Shown here: positions 1 through 6,164 of the stretch, one piece after another
Position numbering within the stretch: the stretch's first letter is position 1
Layout of the letters: the number at the start of each line of letters is the position of its first letter
NCBI GenBank assembly: GCA_024277605.1
Contig: JAJRUU010000217.1
Span: 1 to 9,847 of the forward strand
Length of the DNA: 9,847 nt
Source of the DNA: a bacterium
GTDB lineage: Bacteria > SZUA-182 > SZUA-191 > JAJRXT01
Direction: 5' to 3'
Notes under the pieces: generated by a model
The model's database searches: none
What the model saw: the letters and a program-made list of their open reading frames with translations, nothing else
What the model was told of the DNA's origin: nothing
Translations under genes and position numbers: made by a program

Positions 1-1
1 C

Positions 2-2521
2 GGCGGGTATCACTCTGCGCCTGATAATGATGCTATCCGTAAAGGTGGAGCGGGTACGGTTTACCTTAAATCTTCTGCTCAACTTTATGGTGATTTGATT
101 GTAGACAATAATAATTATCAGACTTATGCATACTCCACCACCTTGCGGGCGATCGGGGCAGGCGTGTCGGACAGCATCATCTACAGCCCAACCACGGGAC
201 AGAGTACACTCAGCAATACAACGGCGTCCTGGCCGGTACCCAATACTACAACTGGCGCATTAGGTTTGTTGGGTTTAGCGCTTAATCCCAACACTGCCCA
301 ATCCCAAACCTATACTGTGGTGGACAATAGCGCTGCCACTATCATCGTCGACGGCAACATAACTTCGGTGGCTACAGCAGGCGACAGCTACATAGGAGAG
401 TACCGTTTTAACGGCTTGTCGGTAATTAGCGGGGCACAAGTGTCTACCGATGATGCGCTATATTTTGACAGCCTGGATACCGTCGGCGGGGTGTTAAACG
501 CCAACAATTTTTACCAGGCGGGCATGGCTGATCCGACCATGATGCTGGCGCAGGAATTTTCAACGGAGATGGGAATTCCCGCTGCCGATAAAATGGCGCA
601 AGCTACATTAGCTCGCCGGATTAAGCGACAGGGTCCCTTATCTACGCCAGCTGAAGTTATATTGACCGGCTTACAGAAGAAAGCTACAAGTATAGGCGGC
701 GGTTTCAGGTTAGCTGCCATGCCGGATAAGCTGCTCCCGGATGTTAACCCATTGGATGAAGCAAGGAAGCAGATTGGGTTGGAGCATGCTGAAAAAGTGG
801 GTGAAAGCACTCCTTATTATGCCAAAGAGAAAAAGGCACCCCGTGTCCCGGCACCCCGTGCCCCGGTCATTTTGGCTCAGGCGGAAGGGGCGGTAGCCAC
901 AGATGCCGACATAGCCGGTGTCATTGCGAGCAATGCGAAGCAATCTCCAGGTGACCTAGACCCAAGCTATACCTATGACTTAAACGGTAATCGGATTACT
1001 ATGACCGATCCTACCGGAACTACTTACTACGAATATGATGCGCTGAATCGTTTGACCCGGATTATTAACCCCGCGGGAGAAGAATTCAGCTACACCTATA
1101 ATGCGGCAGGCCGCAGAACCGGCAAAGCTTACCCCAATGGCATGGTGACCAGCTACAACTATGATGCCGGCGGTAGATTGCTTGATCTAGTGTATCAACT
1201 GGGAGCTGTCCAGACGGCAGCCTTTAGCTATACCTATGACAAAGCTGGCAATAAAACCAGCATGACCGATGAATACGGCATTCATAATTATACCTATGAT
1301 GCGCTATACCAGTTGTTGCAGGCCACCCATCCGCAGCCGGGTAATCCCCTGGAAAGCTTAGACTATGACCAGCTGGGCAACCGCTATCCTGCCGGCAATG
1401 TATACAATGCCGCTAATCAATTGCTGGAGGATGATACTTACATATACTCTTACGATAAAAACGGTAATACTGTCTCTAAGAAAAATAAAATCACCAATGA
1501 ATATACCCGCTATTACTGGAATGCCGAAAATCAAATGCTAAAGCTGGAGAATTATGCACAAGCGGGTGACCCAATCCCTGGCTCCACCGCCAGTTATATC
1601 TATGACGGTTTGAACAGGCGGGCGGCCAAGAATATAGACGGGATAATTACAAAATACGTATACGATAATGAAGATATACTGCTTGAAACCGATGATGCAA
1701 ATAACATTAAATCCCGTTATACACATGGTACTGGCATAGATGATGCAGTAAGCGTTATAGTTGATGGACAAAAGTATTACTATGTGGCTGATGGACTTGG
1801 GAGTATCGCAAAACTTACGGATACGGCGGGAAATATAGTGAATAACTATGTATATGATAGCTTTGGGAATATAGTGAATAAGACTGAAACTGTTGCTAAT
1901 CCTTATACCTATACCGGCCGGGAATATGATGCTGAATCCGGGCTCTATTACTATCGCGCCAGGTATTATGATGCGGCCACAGGCCGTTTCTTAAGCGAAG
2001 ACCCCTTAATGAGTGCTCCGAATGCCTATGCTTATGTAGGAAATAACCCGCTTAACTTTATCGACCCTTTGGGGTTAAAGGCATGTAAGAAGCCTTTCGG
2101 TGATTATATGGACCGCGATACATTAGATTGTGAGATAAGGTGCTGGAACAAGCTGACTTTAGGCCTGGGACGCTACATTATATCTTCTGTGCTAGTAATT
2201 GGTGGAATCGCTGAAACCGGGGTAGGGCTGCATTTTTATCGTGTGATGCTCGGAGATCAACTTATCAGGACTGAGATTATCGAGAGCTTTCAGCTTTTTA
2301 TGTTCAAGGCTTCTTTATTGACAAGAAAGATAGTTATACCTGCAGCTATATCAGTATCATTAACGTCGATATTTGAATTCTTAAGCGTTTATGGGACAAG
2401 AATTGTGGGATTTTCAGAAACTGCTTTTTTCAATGAGTTTACAATTGGTGAATCCGGCTGGGTTTCCGGTACGCTTATCGGTTGTAGTATTTCGTGTTCG
2501 ATGGATTCTAATAACTGGTAA
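2..2521 (+). CDS. RHS/YD-repeat protein, C-terminal part (5' end outside window)
   Basis: The frame is open from the first bases of the window, so the TTG at 95 is not the true start; 839 residues are visible. In order there is a beta-rich segment with a GGAGTVYLKSSAQLYGDLIVD motif typical of very large surface proteins (to about 620), a charged and Pro/Ala-rich linker (about 800-950), then YD repeats of the xxYxYDxxGNRxxx type (about 966-1950). The hyperconserved RHS closing motif YRARYYDAATGRFLSEDPL lies at 1952-2008, and the DPLGL boundary at 2063-2077. After it comes a 147-residue tip with five cysteines and hydrophobic segments at tip residues 33-53, 84-104 and 127-140. In the RHS family the YD repeats form a hollow shell around a C-terminal effector that is cleaved near the DPxGL motif. 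The tip is not a toxin fold I recognise; membrane activity is an inference from hydrophobicity. The family call is very secure, the toxin role moderate. Confidence 0.93.
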   Translation, partial: GGYHSAPDNDAIRKGGAGTVYLKSSAQLYGDLIVDNNNYQTYAYSTTLRAIGAGVSDSIIYSPTTGQSTLSNTTASWPVPNTTTGALGLLGLALNPNTAQSQTYTVVDNSAATIIVDGNITSVATAGDSYIGEYRFNGLSVISGAQVSTDDALYFDSLDTVGGVLNANNFYQAGMADPTMMLAQEFSTEMGIPAADKMAQATLARRIKRQGPLSTPAEVILTGLQKKATSIGGGFRLAAMPDKLLPDVNPLDEARKQIGLEHAEKVGESTPYYAKEKKAPRVPAPRAPVILAQAEGAVATDADIAGVIASNAKQSPGDLDPSYTYDLNGNRITMTDPTGTTYYEYDALNRLTRIINPAGEEFSYTYNAAGRRTGKAYPNGMVTSYNYDAGGRLLDLVYQLGAVQTAAFSYTYDKAGNKTSMTDEYGIHNYTYDALYQLLQATHPQPGNPLESLDYDQLGNRYPAGNVYNAANQLLEDDTYIYSYDKNGNTVSKKNKITNEYTRYYWNAENQMLKLENYAQAGDPIPGSTASYIYDGLNRRAAKNIDGIITKYVYDNEDILLETDDANNIKSRYTHGTGIDDAVSVIVDGQKYYYVADGLGSIAKLTDTAGNIVNNYVYDSFGNIVNKTETVANPYTYTGREYDAESGLYYYRARYYDAATGRFLSEDPLMSAPNAYAYVGNNPLNFIDPLGLKACKKPFGDYMDRDTLDCEIRCWNKLTLGLGRYIISSVLVIGGIAETGVGLHFYRVMLGDQLIRTEIIESFQLFMFKASLLTRKIVIPAAISVSLTSIFEFLSVYGTRIVGFSETAFFNEFTIGESGWVSGTLIGCSISCSMDSNNW
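835..864 (+). repeat. 15-bp tandem repeat in the RHS linker
   Basis: Two adjacent copies, GGCACCCCGTGTCCC (835-849) and GGCACCCCGTGCCCC (850-864), differ at one base. They encode a Pro/Ala/Arg motif repeated in tandem (APRVP, then APRAP). This forms a flexible linker ahead of the YD domain. Confidence 0.8.
920..948 (+). repeat. Dispersed GTCATTGCGAG repeat fragment inside the RHS gene
   Basis: GTCATTGCGAG (920-930) followed by a GCGAAGCAATCTCC-like end (935-948) matches the widespread bacterial dispersed repeat whose translation gives the VIASxAKQS signature. Here it is read in frame as VIASNAKQS, between the linker and the first YD repeat. A related fragment lies on the other strand near 9454-9468. 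The identification rests on remembered repeat sequence, not on a search. Confidence 0.65.
2078..2518 (+). other. Variable C-terminal tip of the RHS protein (candidate membrane-active effector)
   Basis: These 147 codons follow directly after the DPLGL motif that marks the end of the RHS core in the family. The tip has cysteines at tip residues 3, 18, 22, 136 and 140, two stretches long enough to span a membrane (33-53 and 84-104), and a short hydrophobic Gly/Ser/Cys-rich end. I see no nuclease, deaminase or ADP-ribosyltransferase motif. That it is an effector is inferred from its position in the protein. Confidence 0.5.
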
Positions 2522-2546
2522 ACTTTTATCGTATTTAAATAATGCT

Positions 2547-3410
2547 ATGGGCTACTACATTGTAATTATTGTTAGTGCATATTTACTGGTTTTTCAACCT
2601 CTTGAGCGATTTTTGCTTTTTGTAAGCTTATGCCTAATTGCTGAAATTATATCAAGCGCCTTAAAGGATTATAAAAGGGTTAAAACAGCCCATAAGCCAG
2701 CCTTCAAGCAAGCCATGAAAAAGTTTTTTTTGTTCAGTTTTGGCATGAGCGCTGTTCCGCTGGTATTTGTTGTGGCTTATCTGGTATCCTTTGTTTTGCA
2801 AAAAGACCCTCATCAGCCACTTATAGGTTATATGAGTAGCGCAGTAGCTATACTTGTCATATTTTTCCATCGGCACTTCATTTCCCCCCGCATTCCCCCC
2901 CGTATCATTTCAGATAAAGAGATGGAGGAGATGAAAGAATTTATACATAAGCTTCCTCCGAACAATATTCAAGTCAAGGAAACTCAAGATGGCAGGTATC
3001 TTATAATAAGGCCCCCCAAAGAAGGATTGCCTCTCACTAAAAGGGCATTGTTTATTTTTATTCTTGTCATGGTAACCCTGGATATGTTTATATGGTTTAT
3101 TCCTGAACTGGTCGGTTGGTTTATTTTGGTAAACTTGTTTCTTGCCGGACATATAATGGGAAAAATATTACCTCCATACAAAGAGGATAAAAAGAGACCG
3201 TTCGTTTTGCCGCTTATTATAAAAGCCTTTTTGGTTACTTTGCCTTTTACGTTTGGCTTGGGCATATTAATTTTTAAGCAGGGAACCTCATTGCTTGCCA
3301 GCAGCCTTATTGCCTTTTGTGTACAGCTTTTTATTTTGCTCATTACCCATATGGTGGAACCCTACCAACGACCTAGTTTACAATCCACGCATTCATCAGA
3401 CCTGGAGTAA
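2547..3410 (+). CDS. Multi-pass membrane protein of unknown function; possible RHS immunity partner
   Basis: The protein has 287 residues from the ATG at 2547. The frame stays open back to an ATG at 2391, but that start would overlap the RHS gene by 131 bp and add residues with no sign of being real, so I prefer 2547, which begins a hydrophobic helix. No strong ribosome binding site is visible, so translation may be coupled to the RHS stop 26 bp upstream. Hydrophobic segments lie at about residues 4-37 (probably two helices), 59-83, 91-108, 166-184, 187-206, 219-243 and 247-270. A charged loop at about 110-165 carries an EMEEMKEF helix and reads as cytoplasmic. I recognise no family. Its place directly behind a variable RHS tip with hydrophobic segments suggests an immunity protein acting in the membrane; this is inference from context only. 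Confidence 0.75.
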   Translation: MGYYIVIIVSAYLLVFQPLERFLLFVSLCLIAEIISSALKDYKRVKTAHKPAFKQAMKKFFLFSFGMSAVPLVFVVAYLVSFVLQKDPHQPLIGYMSSAVAILVIFFHRHFISPRIPPRIISDKEMEEMKEFIHKLPPNNIQVKETQDGRYLIIRPPKEGLPLTKRALFIFILVMVTLDMFIWFIPELVGWFILVNLFLAGHIMGKILPPYKEDKKRPFVLPLIIKAFLVTLPFTFGLGILIFKQGTSLLASSLIAFCVQLFILLITHMVEPYQRPSLQSTHSSDLE

Positions 3411-3427
3411 TTTTTTACAAAAAATTA
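3408..3427. promoter_or_regulatory. A/T palindrome at the stop of the membrane protein gene
   Basis: TAATTTTTT-AC-AAAAAATTA is a perfect 9-bp inverted repeat that overlaps the TAA stop at 3408-3410. It lies 10 bp before the -35 box of the next gene. It could be a weak terminator or an operator; its A/T-only stem makes it a poor terminator. Confidence 0.35.
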
Positions 3428-3436
3428 TTCCAAAAC

Positions 3437-3465
3437 TTGACAGTTGTAATTTATAATGTTATATA
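3437..3465 (+). promoter_or_regulatory. Sigma-A type promoter of the XRE regulator gene
   Basis: TTGACA (3437-3442) is followed by a 17-bp spacer and TATATA (3460-3465), about 60 bp before the regulator start. The spacer also contains a TATAAT, but at a spacing too short for use with this -35. The surrounding TTGTAA/TTACAA words could serve as repressor half-sites, which would fit autoregulation. Confidence 0.6.
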
Positions 3466-3526
3466 TTGTAAATAGAGGGGCGCTAATTATAAGTTAGTTT
3501 TTAGAAGAGTTAGGATACGCTAAAAA

Positions 3527-3898
3527 ATGGAAGAACGACCATTAGTTAATGGCATTAGCCGGAAGATAATAAGAATGAGGGGTGAATTGTCCCAAACTGA
3601 ATTTGCCAGGCGGGTTGGCATAAATCGTTCGTTGATTTGCAGTTACGAATCTGGAAAAAAGCTTCCTTCTTTTGGGTCGCTCAAGAAACTTGCCAATTAT
3701 GCGGGGATTAGTATTGATTATTTATCTGGCGAAGAAGATATTTCATCGCGCAAGCGTTTGCCTGAGGAAAATGAGATTATTTATAAATTACGTGAATTAC
3801 CCCCGGAATCCAAATACCTGATGTACAGTTTACTGGATAAACTAACCGAACATAATTCTTATAAAAAACAAAAGAAAAACCGCCACCGTAACTGCTGA
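3527..3898 (+). CDS. XRE/Cro-CI family helix-turn-helix regulator
   Basis: The protein has 123 residues. Residues 12-66 form a classic HTH_3 domain: the LSQTEFARRVGINRSLICSYE stretch holds the turn and recognition helix, followed by the SGKKLPSFGSLKKLANYAGISIDYLSG pattern typical of single-domain repressors. The C-terminus (about 78-123) is charged, has one amphipathic helix and a Lys/Arg-rich end, and has no peptidase domain, so it is not a LexA-like cleavable repressor. ATG 3527 is the first possible start, because an in-frame TAA lies at 3521-3523. The ribosome binding site is weak (AGGA at 3512-3515). The gene has its own promoter and is probably monocistronic. It may control itself, the RHS pair upstream or the aconitase operon downstream; the sequence does not say which. 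Confidence 0.9.
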   Translation: MEERPLVNGISRKIIRMRGELSQTEFARRVGINRSLICSYESGKKLPSFGSLKKLANYAGISIDYLSGEEDISSRKRLPEENEIIYKLRELPPESKYLMYSLLDKLTEHNSYKKQKKNRHRNC

Positions 3899-3999
3899 TC
3901 CGTCCCCTTTTTCAAGATACCCATAAAATCATGAATTTCTCAGGTTAAAATGACAACTTTGAGCTAAGACCGGTTTTGTGATCGGTATTAGGTTTAAGG

Positions 4000-4028
4000 T
4001 TGACATACTGCGGTACTACATTTATGAT
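4000..4028 (+). promoter_or_regulatory. Sigma-A type promoter upstream of aconitase
   Basis: TTGACA (4000-4005), a 17-bp spacer and TATGAT (4023-4028) make a near-perfect consensus. Transcription would start near 4035 and run through the MITE/REPIN, giving a leader of about 195 nt with a strong cloverleaf-like fold before the aconitase start. Confidence 0.7.
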
Positions 4029-4052
4029 TATTGTGCTATAGAAGAAGGCAAA

Positions 4053-4171
4053 ATACCAAGTTGTATTCAAAATGATACTAATTTCTCCCTTGGGTAGGTC
4101 GGCCTTTAGGCCGACCAAAGGGCTAAAGCCCTCCCTACCCATTTAGCATATGTTTGATTGCAACTTGGTAT
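4053..4171. mobile_element. MITE-like element with 11-bp perfect terminal inverted repeats
   Basis: ATACCAAGTTG (4053-4063) is matched by its exact reverse complement CAACTTGGTAT (4161-4171). The similarity continues imperfectly inward: ATTCAAAATGATACTAA on the left against the complement of TTTAGCATATGTTTGAT on the right. The element is about 119 bp long, has no coding capacity and holds a REPIN at its centre. No clear target duplication is visible. It is a non-autonomous element that sits between a promoter and the aconitase gene. Confidence 0.6.
4092..4140. repeat. REPIN: two inverted REP hairpins forming a cloverleaf
   Basis: An outer stem GGGTAGG (4092-4098) / CCTACCC (4134-4140) encloses two hairpins. 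The first is GGTCGGCC-TTTA-GGCCGACC (4097-4116) and the second AGGGC-TAAA-GCCCT (about 4119-4132). Read outward on opposite strands, both units begin with GTAG and have a TTTA loop. That is the head tetranucleotide plus palindrome organisation of REP sequences mobilised by RAYT (REP-associated Y1) transposases. No RAYT gene is in the window. Confidence 0.7.
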
Positions 4172-4220
4172 AAAAATGACCAGTAATTTTTCAAGGCACC
4201 CTTTTATATAAACTAATCCG

Positions 4221-4227
4221 AAGGAGG
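4221..4227 (+). promoter_or_regulatory. Ribosome binding site supporting the TTG start of aconitase
   Basis: AAGGAGG is a full Shine-Dalgarno sequence. The TTG at 4232 follows after only four bases, which is short but usable, and no other in-frame start lies near it. The resulting N-terminus (MGSNLVQK) fits the family. Confidence 0.75.
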
Positions 4228-4231
4228 AAGC

Positions 4232-6163
4232 TTGGGCTCTAATTTAGTACAGAAAAATTTTAAACAACATTTGACGGCAGGCCATTTACAGGTTGGTGAA
4301 AGGGTTAGCCTTAAGGTTGATCAGGTACTGACCCAGGATGCTACCGGCACATTGGCCTATTTGCAATTTGAGGCGCTGGGAATCCCCCGCATAAAGACTC
4401 CGCTGGCTGTCTCGTATGTCGATCACAATATTTTGCAAACCGATTTTCGCAATCCAGATGACCATCTGTATCTGCAAACCGCAGCCGACAAATACGGGGC
4501 ATATTTCTCGGCTCCCGGAAACGGTATCTGTCATCAGGTGCACCTGGAGCGTTTTGCGGCTCCGGGCAAGATACTTCTGGGTTCCGACAGTCACACCCCC
4601 ACCGCCGGGGGCATGGGTATGATCGCTATGGGTACCGGCGGCTTGGATATTGCGGCGGTGATGGGCGGCGGTTGCTATGAACTTACTATGCCCAAGGTCA
4701 AGCTGGTGCGCTTACAGGGAAGTTTGAAAAAACCCTGGGTGAGCGCCATGGATGTTATCCTGGAGCTATTGCGGCAGCTAACAGTGAAGGGTGGGGTAGG
4801 TTGGATTATTGAGTACGGCGGGCCTGGAGTAGCCAATCTCAGCCTCACTGAACGGGCAACTATCACTAATATGGGCGCCGAACTGGGCTTAACTTGTTCT
4901 ATCTTCCCCAGCGACAAGCGCAGCAGAGATTTTCTAAAAGCGCAAGGCAGGGAATCTGACTGGATAGAACTGGCCCCTGATGCCGATGCCGAATATGAGG
5001 ATGTGTTGGAGCTTGATTTAAGTGAATTAGAACCCTTGATCGCCCAACCGCATAGCCCGGACAATGTGGTTCCCGTGCGCGAGTTAAAGGGAACCAAAGT
5101 GGATCAAGTGTGTGTTGGCAGTTGCACCAACTCATCTTATCAAACATTAAAAACAGTGGCTGCTATCCTTAAAGGCCGTACCTTGGCGCCGCAAGTCAAT
5201 ATGACCATAAATCCCGGTTCCAAGCAAGTATATGAGATGCTGGCCCTGGAGGGTGATATTTCAGCTATTGTGTCCGCCGGGGTGCGCATGCTGGAGGCCG
5301 CCTGCGGCCCCTGTATCGGCATGGGCCAATCGCCGGGTACCGGCGCTGTATCCGTACGTTCCTTTAACCGTAATTTTCATGGACGCTGCGGTAACAAAAG
5401 CGCCGGGGTTTATTTATGCAACCCGTTAGCCGCCACTTTGTTTGCACTGGCCGGGGAGATGGTTGACCCTATGGATAGTGATATAACACTAGACGAGATT
5501 ACCGAGCCGCAGCGTTATTCAATTAACGATAATCGGTTATACGCCCCATCTGCTGAATCTGAAAAAGTAGATGTAATAAAAGGGCCTAATATCAAGGAAG
5601 TGCCGCTTAACGAGCCGCTGGCGGCTGAGTTGGCCTGTCAGGTGTTAATCAAGCTGGGCGATGGCATTAGTACGGATGACATTATGCCGGCCGGTTCCAA
5701 GGTGTTGCCCCTGCGCTCAAATATTCCGGCTATAGCCTAATATGTATTTTATAACCTGGATGCCGGTTTTGCTGAGCGGGCTAAAAATGCAGGTGGCGGG
5801 ATAATAGTGGGCGCTGAGAATTACGGACAGGGTTCTTCCAGAGAACATGCGGCGCTGGCCCCGATGTATCTGGGGGTAAAAGCGGTTATCGTCAAATCAT
5901 TTGCCCGCATTCACCGCAATAATTTGATAAACTATGGGATTTTGCCGCTTGAATTTGCTGATGTTTCCGATTATGACAGCATAGATCAGGGAGATGAGGT
6001 TAGCATAGCTGAAACCAAAAATAGTATTGAAAACGATAAACCCATGAAGCTATACAATAAAACTAAGGGCAAAGAGATTAGCTTACAAGCCAATCTTAGT
6101 CAGCGGGAGCGGGAGATGATTTTAGTGGGTGGCCTGCTGCCGTATATAAAGCGAGGGAAATAA
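4232..6163 (+). pseudogene. acn: Aconitate hydratase, Aquifex type, interrupted by an in-frame TAA
   Basis: Aconitase interconverts citrate and isocitrate through a [4Fe-4S] cluster in the cytoplasm. The frame spans 643 codons, the normal length for the short Aquifex-type family. Codon 503 (5738-5740) is TAA, where family members usually carry Glu in a NIPAISEYVF-like stretch (from memory). The same frame stays open on both sides, so this is a point nonsense change, not a frameshift. All key motifs survive: QDATG (35-39), DH (64-65), HQVH (101-104), DSH (119-121), cluster cysteines C298, C358 and C361, SFNRNFHGR (378-385), and GQGSSREH (532-539) of the swivel domain beyond the stop. Without readthrough the product ends at residue 502 and lacks the swivel domain with the catalytic Ser/Arg; a fragment from GTG 5807 could not function alone. 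It is read with the lyase one base downstream. It may be a recent pseudogene, a readthrough gene or a base-call error. Confidence 0.85.
5738..5740 (+). other. In-frame TAA inside the aconitase frame
   Basis: The local reading is GCC-TAA-TAT-GTA, and conserved aconitase sequence resumes immediately after it (YVF, then GGGIIVGAENYGQGSSREH). One substitution from GAA (Glu) or CAA (Gln) would give this codon. Confidence 0.9.
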
Positions 6164-6164
6164 C

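Larger units (their letters stand above)
3899..4231. other. Intergenic region between the XRE regulator and aconitase
   Basis: These 333 bp hold no credible gene. They contain a consensus promoter (4000-4028), a MITE-like inverted repeat element (4053-4171) with a REPIN core (4092-4140), and the aconitase ribosome binding site (4221-4227). The first 100 bp, just after the regulator stop, show no clear terminator. Confidence 0.8.

Noticed and set aside
2391..2546. Upstream extension of the membrane protein to an ATG at 2391
   Set aside because: It would overlap the RHS coding region by 131 bp and has no ribosome binding site; the in-frame ATG at 2547 starts right at a hydrophobic helix.
3945..4142. 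Open frame of 65 codons on the minus strand before aconitase
   Set aside because: Its first half is the translated REPIN palindrome and the rest is promoter region; there is no ribosome binding site.
4675..5097. Open frame of 140 codons on the minus strand inside aconitase
   Set aside because: It is a Ser-rich shadow of a strongly conserved gene on the plus strand, with no ribosome binding site and no family resemblance.
5807..6163. The 3' part of aconitase as an independent small-subunit gene
   Set aside because: Two-subunit hydratases of this superfamily exist, but here the frame is continuous across the stop, the start would be an unsupported GTG inside conserved sequence, and residues 504-525 upstream of it are also conserved.
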